Below, one piece after another: positions 1 to 23,749 of a stretch of 64,000 nucleotides of DNA. The position numbers were made by a program, and so were the translations under genes. Each line of letters opens with the position of its first letter. The stretch's first letter is position 1. Source of the DNA: Phragmites australis. Taxonomy: Eukaryota > Streptophyta > Magnoliopsida > Poales > Poaceae. The notes below the pieces were generated by a model, which was given only the letters and a program-made list of their open reading frames with translations, made no database searches and had not been told where the DNA came from. The DNA lies in the NCBI RefSeq assembly GCF_958298935.1, contig NC_084930.1:28246001-28310000 (forward strand), read 5' to 3'.

Positions 1-720
1 ATGCCTTACACTTGTTTCTGCATATATGTTTCACCACGATCATTTTATATTCGTTTGGCAAGGATGAAAAAACAGAGGCAGTAATAATGTGCACTTTCCA
101 AAAGTTTGCAATTCTTATGCTTGTACATTGTTAATTGCATGACTTTCATATGACACCTCACTGCATTAGTTGTTAGCTATGAAAGCATATCAGAATTTCT
201 AACATTTGCAGATTTTTTTTGTCATATAGTAGTAACTATGGTAAACACGTAGGTTCCTAAAATTTCATGGATTTGTCTCTTTGGGTCCCTGAGATCTAGA
301 ATTACTTTTTTTCATTAATAAATAGACATGACAGAACACCTGCTTAATAAAATAACTATTTGACAAGTTGATCATCAGATGGAACAAATAGAAGTTCGAA
401 AAATCATAAAACCCACTCCACCAATACCCGCCTCGCCACATCACACGGCAACACGTGTGAGACTGTTTGCAGGCAGCGATCCCATGGGACATAGGAAGGA
501 AAGGCACAAAGCCTCTGTATTCTAAAAAAATAAATGATGATTTGTCACTCGATAGATTACTACTGGCGTCGATGAAATATAAGATGATCTGAATTAATGA
601 CATATAAATTAGAATAACAAATATTTGAAACGCACTATTTAGAGTGGCAAAATAGCAAATCGCCAATTCTACACGCGGGTCAATCGACCCTCTAACGTCT
701 AACCACATATCCATCAGCAG
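1..720. other. Intergenic DNA, no gene recognised
   Basis: AT-rich, low-information sequence. A 149-codon open frame exists on the minus strand (265-714), but I recognise no domain in it. Its composition changes from gene-like near 700 to AT-rich non-coding below about 600, so I read it as chance or as a decayed repeat. Confidence 0.4.
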
Positions 721-1240
721 GGCTCCTAATACAGGTGGACCAAGAGCAACGTATAGGTCCTACAGAGACGTCGAATAGGCCGGGCCGCTCAAGGTCGACG
801 GCGGCTGTGTCGTGGAGTGGCGACGGCGACGGCAACGGCGACGGCGATGGATCTTCTTCATTGTCAAGCCGCTACAGGATTGAGCGAAGACTTCGCAAAA
901 GTTCAGCTCGAACCTACACGAAAGCTTGGGGCTCTGTTTGCCGTTGCATCGAGGAGAGGAAAACAAAGAGAGCCATGGGCAATTATAGTAATCGGCATCA
1001 ATAGAGTAATTAGCTGACCAAATCCTGAAATTCACAGCAGCCAAGCTGTCTGCTCGCATAGAAAAAGCGCAACTTACACTGGATCTCCGAAGATACCATG
1101 CACCAGGACAGCAGGACCTCTCCTGTCGCTGCCATCCTCCGTTCATAGATTCCGTCGTTGCAAATAGGCAACGAGGAAAGAGGTGCCAGCGCTACAATGG
1201 CATGGCTGACATTGCGAGCGGGTGCGAGTGGGCCATATTA
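721..1240. other. GC-rich segment, unassigned
   Basis: This block is distinctly more GC-rich than its surroundings and starts around a GACGGC microsatellite. Both strands carry overlapping open frames of 60-130 codons, and none shows a recognisable domain. It could be a captured gene fragment or an old 5' leader. I cannot choose between these from sequence alone. Confidence 0.3.
821..849. repeat. GACGGC hexanucleotide microsatellite
   Basis: An imperfect run of GACGGC/GACGGCAAC units. It is a simple repeat that also creates the spurious Asp/Gly- and Arg-rich open frames seen here. Confidence 0.8.
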
Positions 1241-1424
1241 AAATCTGGATTTGGGAGCTAAGTGACATGGTTTTTTTAAAGGAATATTTGACATTACAAA
1301 CCCAGGGACACCTTCAGTCCAATAGACGAGGAACGTTCATGCGCAGCTGTATTACAGCTTCTATGACCAAATTAAACAAGACAAGATAAATTTTAATCTT
1401 GCTATTCATGTTGCTTCTAGAATA

Positions 1425-3593
1425 CTCCCTCCGGTTACAAATAAGTATCATTTTGGGTTATATATAGTCAATATTTTTAAACTTTGGCTACCAATTATTC
1501 TTTATGTACCGAGTTTGGATATTTTAAAAAAATACAGGTAGGTTTGTCTCAAAAAGTAATTTCATAATAATATACTTTGCTATATTATATAAACATCTTA
1601 CGCAAAAATTAGTAGTCAAGATCCATGATCCTGAAAGACCCTCGTGTCGTCTTTGAGAGGCGACACAGGGGTTGAAACTCCACCGCCATTGGGAGTCCCC
1701 ACCATCGTGGCCCAGAGCGGTCGCTACCGTCATTGTTGGCCGGAGACGGCAGCGCCAAGCGGCGGCCGTCGCGGTTCCCCATACCTCCCTCCCTTTCCTT
1801 CCTCCGCCCCCTCTCCTTCCCCCCCCCCCCCCATTGCTAAGCGCCAGCTAGAGTGTAGATCCAGTGTGTTTTCGGTCGGATTCGTTTTTTGTTGGGAGGC
1901 TTCGGGCGTCGATGGCCTGCTTCGTGCCGGTCTGGCATCGGTGCCCTTAGTAGTTAGGGGCTAGCCAGGGCGGCAGTGGGCCTCTTGGAGTCCATTCGGC
2001 GTGGCCCCCTTCTTGCTTTATGGGGTCCCCTGCTCCCATGGCTGTGGGCACTAGCGGCTGCGTGGGGGATGCCCCTGGCCATGGGGCCAGTGTTTGGCCG
2101 CAATATCTGGTCGTCCCTGTGCAGGACCTTTGGGCGTGTGGCCTGGGTTCTTGGCCATAATCTTCCAGTTCAAGCTCAGCTTCATCTCCGCAGCCTTCGT
2201 TGGCCGTTTCGGCAAGGTCTTGCTCGTTGTTGTCTTCATGGTGGCCGCTGACAGTGACATGGGCATCTACGACCAGGGCACGTGGCTTTGTCTAAGGATC
2301 TTGGGAGGACGCTGATGGTGATGGCTACTACGCTTGCGTGGTGCTGCCGGTTTGCTGTCATCCCACCTTGTTCTCGGGTTCCCAATTCCCACAATCACTC
2401 TGTGCCATGTTGGCTCCTCCCCTTGCCGAATTTCCTCCTCTCCGATCTGGCTCGTGGGGAGCCTTGTGGCATGGAGAGGCTTTGGGGCGGCACGTGCTCA
2501 TAGTGACTAATGCCTTGCGAGGGGGGTGCGTGCCCCGGGCGAAAGCATGGCACGACATTTGACTGGGCCAACGACAGTGACGTCGTTGGGCATTGCTCCC
2601 CTCCATGGAGGTGTTGTTGAAGGTGCTCTCTCCCACTCGCTGTGGGATCATCTGGGTGAAAACCCTGTCCATATCCGAATGGGCAATGACGGCACTTTGG
2701 GCGTCGCGACCTCCTTGGAGGCATCCCCTTGGATTATCCTATGCCGTGTCCTAGTGTCTATCGGCTTTGTTGTGGTGGGGACCTACTTTAGCGTTGGTTG
2801 TGTCCACACCGACCTCTGTAGGGGCAGGTTGTTGGCGAGGTCTCTGTTTTTTGTTGGTGTTGCGCCTGCGGTTGGTCTGACATGCGTTAGGTTGTGGGGG
2901 CTATGGTGAAGTTAGAGCTGCTGTGCCGGGGCATCCGATGAGCTCGGCAATGATAACATGTTGCATGTCTCTCTCCTGTCGTTATTGCTATGGTGGTCGT
3001 GGGCAGGGCGTGAAGACATCAAGACAAAGGCTGAGATCTGTTGTTGGTAAGCAAAGCTGCTTGGGCACTTTAGTGCGTCATGCTTGACAACGATGATCCA
3101 GTGGCGGACTCCGCTTGTTTGTTCTGGTGTGTAGTAGTGATGGTTTTTTTTGTCTGGGCGTTCATGTTATTGGGTCTTTCGCATGTTGGCCCTAAATCAA
3201 CCGTTAAGTTGTTAAGGGTTTCGGGTCCGGTTTCTCTCATAAACGGGTTAACTCTCTTATTTTTTAATAAAATCGATATTATTGGTGTCGTCCTTTCGAA
3301 AAAAATAGTAGTTAAAGATGTGTTTTAGAGACCGTGTCAATATCATAAATAAGTATCGTTTTGTGTTACATACCGTCAACATTTAAAACTTTGGCTACAA
3401 AGTTTTTTTTTTTACTGAGTTTGGATGTTCGAAAATAATACGAGTAGATTTGTCTTGAAAAGTAGTTTCATAATAGTATACTTTGCTATATTCTATAAAA
3501 TATTAAAAAATAATAGTTAAAGATATGTTTTTAGATCATATCTATATCTAAAATAACACTTAACTTATTTGTAACTAGAGCGGGTACTGGGAG
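1425..3593. mobile_element. Stowaway-like MITE dimer, split by a later insertion
   Basis: The left end reads TA|CTCCCTCCGGTTACAAATAAG. The right end is its inverted counterpart (ACTTATTTGTAACTAGAGCG...GGGAG|TA), flanked by TA at 1423-1424 and 3594-3595, as expected for Tc1/mariner-type Stowaway elements. Two copies lie head to tail. Copy 1 is 1425 to about 1622 plus about 3303-3341, and copy 2 is about 3342-3593. The shared internal text includes a stretch beginning AGTAGATTTGTC/AGGTAGGTTTGTC and a later TTTCATAATA. The inner ends at the junction are missing, so this is a fused dimer and not two independent insertions. Confidence 0.7.
1623..3300 (+). mobile_element. Poly(A)-tailed non-LTR retroelement-like insertion
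   Basis: A GC-rich block of about 1.68 kb interrupts Stowaway copy 1. It is flanked by an imperfect direct repeat of about 19 bp: AAAAATTAGTAGTCAAGAT at 1604-1622 and AAAAATAGTAGTTAAAGAT at 3301-3319. It ends with a short A-rich tail (TTCGAAAAAAA) after a TTTTTTAATAAAATCGATAT stretch, a style typical of plant LINE and LINE-dependent 3' ends. I see no reverse transcriptase or endonuclease motif, so it is best read as non-autonomous or strongly 5'-truncated. A C14 tract lies at 1819-1832. The open frames inside are unrecognised and overlap on both strands. Confidence 0.55.
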
Positions 3594-4224
3594 TATTATT
3601 CTCTTCAGCGTGCAAAGCTGCATCCAGATTAACCGCATTTCCCTATACGATTACCCTGCTTGATGACCACCACCTCCGCAGCAAAACGAAAACAAACATC
3701 CATTTTTCTACTCTTTTTTTGTGAAATCTTTTTTCTCTCTCTACTTTGAGCTTCAAGATCTGTTCCAAAACTAAGCCAAAGAGGTGACCCGGTTTTGATA
3801 ATTAAAGGACATAAATTAAACGGCGTAAGAGTAGGAGGATGCAAATTCTGAAAGAGTCAAGATACCGAATATAGAATTTGAATATTATTTAGAGAGATAC
3901 CAGCATAGAATACAGAATTAACTTAGTCAAAGATTCTTAATTGGATCGTTGTTGGCGAGTTGTGAGAGCGATTGTGCGGCCGTCGTCGCCTTATATACAC
4001 GGCTCCTCCTATCCGGTCGTCGATCGTCTGCTTCACTTGGAGCCGCCGCCGCCGCCGACGCCTGCATCTCCTCAATTCTTGCTGCGGGGCTGAGTGCGCT
4101 GATGTACGTGGCCTGCTTCATTCGCCGGTTCCCTCCCTCTTCTTGATTTTCCCCTGTGTGCTCGTATCATAAGCACTATCTGATCTTGGATTCTTGTTGG
4201 CTGTGTGTATATATGTATAGATCG
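3594..4224 (+). promoter_or_regulatory. DUR3 upstream region and 5' leader; TATA box 3992-3997
   Basis: TATATA at 3992-3997 sits in an otherwise GC-rich stretch. It lies about 230 bp before the chosen start codon, which would put transcription initiation near 4020-4030 and give a leader of about 200 nt. The leader contains a short upstream ORF and an in-frame upstream ATG. The nearest upstream transposon ends at 3593, so the proximal promoter is only about 400 bp of apparently unique DNA. Confidence 0.5.
4102..4146 (+). promoter_or_regulatory. Upstream ORF in the DUR3 leader
   Basis: The ATG at 4102 opens a 14-codon frame that ends TGA at 4146, 78 bp before the DUR3 start. It lies between the TATA box and the main ATG, so it would be in the mRNA if transcription starts where the TATA box suggests. 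Whether it is translated or restrains DUR3 translation is inference. Confidence 0.4.
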
Positions 4225-16541
<12,317 letters not shown>

Positions 16542-16930
16542 GATTTACTAGCGTTATTATTCAGCCGTGTCGATGATTTGCAGATTCAGTAGGAGGCTAG
16601 CAGCAGCTAGCTTTGTGCAGCTCCTACTGCGTCGTGTTTGTATGATCAATAAGTCTCGTATTGAACGATCGACGATAAACTTGGTCGATTAGCTTGTACT
16701 TCCATTAAAGTCTGTGTGGGGCGTGCATATGTCTTAGTTAACTGTTGTTTTCTTTACTAAATCATCCAAATTTGTGGCTCTGGAAATCAAAGGCCAACAT
16801 TAGACGATTCCATTTCTAACACTTTTTTTTTTTTCTGATCCATCACGACGAAGTGGATGCGATTAGGTCATAATGCGTTCTATCACATAACGCTCATAAC
16901 CTAAAATAAGTTCCATATCAACACTGCAAC
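16542..16930 (+). terminator. DUR3 3' region with candidate poly(A) signal
   Basis: AATAAG at 16648-16653, about 107 bp after the stop codon, in a T/G-rich context is the best near-upstream polyadenylation signal I can see. No further gene lies before the hAT element. Confidence 0.4.
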
Positions 16931-16938
16931 ATCGATAT

Positions 16939-18048
16939 CAGGGCCGGTTCTCACACTTTGAAGGCCTCAGGGCAAGATAAAGACGGGGCCTATGCTTGAA
17001 CATAATCATATGTGGAATCCTCTATTTAAGTTGCGGAACTAATATTCACCGCATGACAAATTTATACCTCTAGGCTTTGAAAAGTAAAAGAGGATAATAT
17101 TTCTCGTCAATACCAATCAATTTTGGGTTAGTATTATTCAAAATTTGAAGAGAAAAACACCTCGTTGCTACTATGAGCGAATTACTTCTTTAGGAAATGC
17201 ATCAATCAAATCATGAGCCAAGTGAAAATCGGGAATTACATTCAAACAACTGAGCTTCTCAAATCAAATTTCAATAAACCATGTGATTAGAAAGTCTTAT
17301 CAGCAAATAGTTGTTCCGTATCGTAATCACTTTTGGGAAGAGGAGGGAGTGAATCATCTGATTCGAGAAGAAAGGCGGCGAAATTGATTGGAAGTCTTTT
17401 ATTCGTTTCTATAGTATGAATCATTGGGACATTCAGATGGGAATTATGTGGGCTGCTTAAGAGTCACAGATCAGCTTCTTAGCTTTGTAATATACACTAG
17501 AATACATGATTAATTCCGAAAAGCAGCAGGAGAGCTGCTATATATGCATTGAGTAGAGAGTAGAGGAATACGTTGACAGAATAGGAGAAGGGGCACGAAG
17601 AAAAGGAAAAGAAAGCAGGGACTTGCAGGAAAGCATTACGTATTTACGCCCCAGCTAGAGCCTTCGCTTTGCCTGAAATACGCTCTTCAGAACAGGCTAG
17701 CATACTACTCTCTCCGATCCGAAATAAATATCATTTTAAATATCGACATGGTCTCTAAAACATAATTTTAACTGCTATTTTTTGTTGTAATATATTGATA
17801 AAACATAGCAAAAGTGTACTATTATGAAAGTAATTTTCGAGATAAATTTACTCGTGTCATTTTTAAATATCAAAACTCAATACACAAAAAATAATTTATA
17901 GCCAAAATTTGAAATAAATAATTGCACGTAACTCAGATCGATACTTATTTTGGACTGAAAGAAGTATAAGAGTAAGGGCGGATATGCACAGGGGTTGGGG
18001 CCCAGGTGTTCACCCCTGCCAACTAGTACTACCCTAGGAACGGCCCTG
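16939..18048. mobile_element. Non-autonomous hAT-type element with 8-bp TSD
   Basis: The terminal inverted repeat is CAGGGCCGGTTC on the left; the right end, read inward, is CAGGGCCGTTCC. The flanking 8-bp duplications are ATCGATAT (16931-16938) and ATTGATAT (18049-18056), matching at 7 of 8. TIR style and TSD length fit hAT. The interior shows no transposase motif, and a Stowaway-like element is nested at 17708-17964. Length is 1.1 kb. Confidence 0.75.
17708..17964. mobile_element. Stowaway-like MITE nested in the hAT element
   Basis: The left end TA|CTCTCTCCGATCCGAAATAA and an inverted right counterpart (ACTTATTTTGGACTGAAAG) bound a 257-bp AT-rich element flanked by TA. Its interior resembles the dimer at 1425-3593 in inverse orientation. 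Confidence 0.7.
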
Positions 18049-21000
18049 ATTGATATGACATGTGTGCAAGAATGAAAATAGGGTGCCAACTAGTACTTTT
18101 TGGGTCATAGCAGTATGTGCCGCATGGGTGGCTGGAATCCTCATCATATAGAACCTATTGTTTCTCTATACAAAACATCCATAGGTACAATTCTTACAAC
18201 AGTTTCCTAGCCCTGCTCCTCAGGTCGTCGCCTAACGACATCTGAGTTGTCCATATTTCCTTGCCTCCCGGTTGGTCTACGGGCAAAATCATCCATTGAG
18301 TTCTTGATTGCTTCCTCTCCCCATTGGAGCAGTGATTCTCCCAAACCCTGCCCCACGTTGCCCGTAATCCTCATCGTCTCCGATCCTCCCGCCGCCTCAC
18401 AGGCCTGTCCTCTGGTTCCTCCACTACCTCGACGGCGCGTCGCGTGCTCCTCGGCCTCTCTAGCCCCTTCGCCACCTTGACATACCGCTCCGGACCGACA
18501 TCTTTGGCCCAACCCCCGCCTCACCGTCTCCAGCCATGCCAATGCCTTGCTGACCCGCCACCTCGCTCCTCAGCGTCTGCGGACTCGCCTCCCCTTGTGT
18601 CGTCACTATCGTCTTTGTCTCCTCTACGCCACAGCCTCACACTTTCTCCTCCTCCCACGATGCTCAACTTCATCGGCACATCAGTAGAGCATTGTCTGCG
18701 GCTCAGGGTATGTACGTGATGCTTGTTCATGGCTCCCAGTGCTCAATTCCATGTACGCACCAATTTGGGAGAGCCTCATTGATTTGAATGCAGCTAGATG
18801 GTTGATTTGTGCTCCTGATGAAATCACGTTCATTATCCTTAAATCCAGTTGCCGTGTGCAGGTAGATTGCCTTTGATATTTGCTACAATGCATCTATTCT
18901 ATTGTGCGTTCTCATTTGATTTTCTTAGTCATTTTGTTAGGCTCAATAAACATGTTCAATGGAATATTTCTTAGGAAAAATTATGGATATAATTAGGTTT
19001 TGATTTGCCCTTTTCTTTCATTAAGGTCACACATCAGAGTTACTCTTTTTTCATCTCTTATCCTCTTTACCATCTGCCTATTTTTTTGGTCATCCAATAC
19101 TATTTTGTCAAGGTATGCATCACGCTAGAAACAATATTAAATGATGTTACAATTACACTTGCTTCTCCTTTTATTATGTCCTTACAGAGATACCATATTT
19201 CAGATTCTGTTGTAGACATGGTTAATTTAGGTTATTTGGATTATTCTAGCAGTGCTACTCTGTTGAGTAGTGGATGTTAGGTTCTACCGGAACTAACTAA
19301 ATGTATTGTTTAATATAATTGGTTGCAACTTCTGAACTATACCATCAAGTTTATTGTTTGAAATCAGTTCAAGATATTTTTATTATGAAGCTACCTGATC
19401 CGATGGTTCCAAATAATATTGATAAAAGGTAGGGAAACCGAAAAGTGAAATGGTGGTAAGAGAACTTGAATGCCCAAGCACTAACACCCAAAGCTGAATA
19501 CATGAAAGCTTCCAGTTAAAATGTTAGTTGCTCTAGAAATCGCTGCTGAACTTCCTGGGTTTGCTAATATGTTGGTTGTGAATCAACTAACATGTGCCCC
19601 TCTGTGATAGCTTGATGTTCATTTTTTGTTATAATGTATGGATAATTCTATGATTTTTTATTTGTTGAATGAGAAATGAAATAATATTGTGTCAAAGGTC
19701 ATGGGGTTGTATATGCCAACCTTACTGCTTTATCACATAATTAAAATATAACGACGATAAAACTCATGGATCGATGCTACGATGTTTCGGTTCCTGGTAC
19801 AAACAACAACTAAGATGCTTACCATGCAGGGATAGGTAGAAAACAAAGATATGCTACGTCACAGAGCATGTAAGGTTGCAGTGATATTGTTCCATTTTTT
19901 GGTAATGGTGCCATTATTCAGGTTGGGAGACTTGGATATTAGCTCTTTGATTTTCCATTTGCGAGTCCGGGGATTGGTTTCATTAATTGAATTGTTTGTC
20001 AAGTTGTTAATTTAACTCAGGGTTATCGAATTGACACATAGTGCCACTTAAGTCTGGTCCCTACACTTTCCATCATTTCACTTTGTACCTCAATTACTAT
20101 GAAAAAATGTTGTGTAATGCAAGTGACAACTCCTTGTGTGTGTATTGTTCACATTCAATGCTTGGAGTGCTTCAATGTTCTGTTTAATTTGTTCTTTAGC
20201 CTCTTTCTTCTTACATCTTTTTTTAGTTGAAGAGTGAATGACCCAGCTTTTGTATGAATGATGTATAGCAAATAGTGCCTTCCTCATTTAATGCAAAATT
20301 TGGAAGACACCTATATATGGCATGTGTCATTTTCTCTCAACCCAACACTGCTTCAAGCATTTGAGATGGATAGTCCTAATTTCAATGTGGCCACATTGCC
20401 AAATGCATGGATTCAAACCATTGTTACATCATGTTTCCTAGCATCTCCGCTTTGCCAAATTACCCATCTATGCTTCTCTTTCAGCTGCATCCACCTTGAT
20501 CTACAGAAGTGCTCATGGTGAACAAAGCTGCAGATGATTACATGAGCTGGATCAAGTTTCCTTCTAGCTAATCTGATTTTCCAACTATCCTCTGTGCAAC
20601 AGATGTCGTGTTATGACATGGGTTGATTAGCTTGGTCAAAGATCACTAACAGCAGCGAGCGATCATCTCAATAACCGGTATCCTCCTATTCATTTAATGC
20701 GTTGTTAGATATGATTGCCATTGTTTGCTTTGATTGCCAGCTTATATCAGAGTACGAATACTCTAGCTGTAGAAATAAATTATATTTAGTCCACCGGTGT
20801 TTCCCCCCTTCTTCCCAGGCACTCTAATATATCTAAACCTCCTGGAGTATCACTTCCTAATACACACCAGCGACACAGAGAGCTCATGCTAGCTTGCCCA
20901 CAAGTAGGTTGGTGAAGTCTGTTTTGCAGCATTATCTTGATGATGTTTATTTCTTGTGAACTATGTGGCATGCACGCTTAGTTCAGTTTATTATGGTCTA

Positions 21001-21338
21001 TTCTCTTTATTCGTTGCTAGAGGCTGATGCTGCTACTGAAGTTAATGCATTCACAGATGGAAATTCCCCAGATGATGTTGATGACTTTCCTACAGACTTT
21101 AGGTTCACACATGCACGTTCTGTATGGTGGCGAATGGATGTTCAATCTTCTGGTATGATCCCTATAGCATATTGATCTGTTTGTGGTCCTGTGTTTCCAG
21201 CCCACACCATATGTATGCGGCTTCCACCGCTTGATGACAATAAGAAATCTATGTTGTGTTCTTTGTAGTTATCTACTTCAATAACTATTCCACATTTATG
21301 TTGCTCGTGAAGGTGATATGACCTAAATGCAATCATAG

Positions 21339-22908
21339 AGATGATTGTATCACACGTCTATGCTCATGTACTTCTGAATAATATGTTATTACAAAAATAA
21401 CTATCATTTACATTGATTAACAAGTATGTGACTTGTTTGTGGAACTCTTTGTTTATATCATGGTGTTATTCTAATTTGATCACTGGTCATATATTATTGT
21501 GATGATTCATAAGGTCAACACATGTATTGATTGATGATCATGTTTTACGGATCATAGGTATAGAGATATCGAATCAATAATATGGACATTTATCTTAGAT
21601 AACATGATGTTAGATATACCCATTTTGAGATACTGCTGGAATTGTTATTTATGATATGCCATTAGTTGTTGTCTCAGATGATGTACCTACATTATCCTTA
21701 GTCTTGATATCATCATTGATTCTCAGAATGTGTAGTGATATACTTTGGGGCTGCCAAACGCTATTCCGAAACTAGGTAGTCATAAAGGTAGTTTTTGGTT
21801 TTGTCATGAAATATGTCGTGGTGTGTGAGTGATCAAGATTAAATTTGCCCCTCCTTGATAACGGGAGAGATATATATGGGTCGCTCGAGGTAGTTGGATT
21901 GAGAAAGTGCATGGCCATGCCAATATGATTAAATAGTTAATCATGATGAAACTACTACTTAATCGAGTGAATGGTTGAGCTATCACAAGGGTGACACGTA
22001 TCTCGCATTGGGTTTGACTGGTATCATGAGGCAAAGGGATCAATGTATGTGTATATTAAGGTTCAGCCGATATGATCTTTGTGTATACTTGAGAGTCAAT
22101 ATATCCCACTAGGGATGGCTGTTGATTTTGGTTTGAAAAGGGTTTCTGAGTCGTAGCCATTTGTACATAAACCTAACAGATCACACACTTAATGGGTTGG
22201 AACAAAACATACGAATTGGAATCATATATGGGTTTGATTGGATTGTGATCCATGAGGTGTTAGAGTGCTAAAGGGTTTTCAAAGTGGGTGCTCATTAGCG
22301 AGCTCTATATAAGGAGAGGCGTGGGGTGGAGCTTGCAGAGGTGAGCCACTCTGAAACTCTAGCTGCAATCCTCCACTCGATCTCCCAAAAGCCTAGCTGC
22401 CCATGCGGTGCTAGAACATCGGTGCTCGACGATCCTACGCAGTACATGTGGATATCATAGATGCGCTAGTGCTATTGCGGTGCTAATCTCCTCAGCATGA
22501 AGATAGCGATGCTTCTTTTCGGCTGGTCGAGGACCTACTCGGCTAGTCAACAGACCTGCTCGAGAAATTGGTCGAGGAACTAGTCGAGAAGTACGATGAC
22601 TTACTCAAAGTTGGTTGAGGATGTGACAGACCTGCTTGAGAAACTGGTCGAGAAGCACGACCTCCTGCTCAGAGCTGGTCGAGGTGCATGACTACCCATG
22701 CAGGGTTGATCGCGGATCTGATCGAGAAGCTGCTCGAGGAGTTTGACGCGCGCGATGTTGGATCGGTCTACTTCAACTCTTCTTCCTCTTCACCGCACAT
22801 CAAGAGGTAATGATCTATGATCTCCTACTTGCACGATTTCCTAGGTGAATGTGGTGGAAAAAATTTTATTTTTAGGCTAGCGTAGCCAACCCGTTCCCCA
22901 ATAGCTCG
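21339..22908 (+). mobile_element. LTR remnant, probably gypsy type
   Basis: The wording of this stretch (GTGTGAGTGATCAAGATTAA, TTTGCCCCTCCTTGATAACG, then near the end CATCAAGAGGTAATGATC and TTTCCTAGGTGAATG) resembles LTRs of grass chromovirus-type gypsy elements as I remember them. It contains an array of CTGGTCGAG.AGC words at 22520-22750. Exact ends and a target duplication were not found. A diverged 40-bp direct repeat lies just outside (21244-21283 and 22919-22958). No PBS or coding region is attached. Confidence 0.45.
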
Positions 22909-23749
22909 ATACCAACATGAAATCTATGTTGCATTCTTTGCAGTTACCTATTTCAATAGGTAGGCTGCATCTATATGTGTGTTGATACCATTATTTTGCT
23001 TCTTAAGCAGATTCTTCAGCTATTGCGGAATCACACTGTAAGCGTAAAGCGCATGTTTTGGGGAGCTTTGAAAGAGGTAAGTTCCATCTTTTTTGTTTTG
23101 ATGTTTCTGCTTCCTATTTATGCTTTTTACATAAGATTGTCCTCTTCCACATACATGTTCCTTCCTCTAGAAGTTAGTACCAGCCTATCAAACCATGTCA
23201 ATACGGAGAAGCTAGAGTACACGGCCAAGGCTATTTGTTTGTCAAATATGCTCATCTAGAGTAGCTACATGAATGTTGCGAAGCCATCTAGAGACACAGT
23301 TTCCTACAATCAATGATGAAGGTCCTTTCAATATGCATATGTGTGCTTAATGTAGTGTTATGTACTTTGTGCTCACAATAGGTATTTACTATCTTCTTGT
23401 TGTCCTATGCAGATTCAACTCCACTTCTTGTGCAATATCACCTCCATCTGGTGCCCATTGTCATAAGTCCATCTCTTACAGTTGTTCTTCCCATCTATTT
23501 CTTTTTTTAGTTACACCTCTTGAAAAATCACACTCCTCTTCTGCTAATGATGGTATACAGATAATGGATGGCAAAACTGATTTGATAACTTGCTAATAAT
23601 CTCGGTGCAAAACTCGATATGAAATTCACAGTTATTTCACAACCAATGAATGTAGTATGCTTCACTTCCTTAATAACTATCTAAACTATATACATTATGT
23701 ATATAAATTCATTCTAAATAGATTTATGCCCTCACCCATGTGCTTCTTT

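Noticed and set aside
265..714. 149-codon minus-strand open frame
   Set aside because: No recognisable domain, no neighbouring exons or splice logic, and an AT-rich composition in most of it.
735..1146. Overlapping open frames on both strands around the GACGGC repeat
   Set aside because: Composition-driven by the microsatellite. No motif supports either strand.
1976..2909. Several open frames in the 1.7-kb insertion
   Set aside because: Low-complexity Trp/Leu/Val-rich or Pro/Arg-rich text in overlapping frames. It lies inside a retroelement-like insertion with no RT or nuclease motif.
4213..4224. Earlier in-frame start codon for DUR3 at 4213
   Set aside because: Weaker context (TATATGTA) than the 4225 start (CGATGGCT). 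The MASGG start resembles grass DUR3 proteins as I know them.
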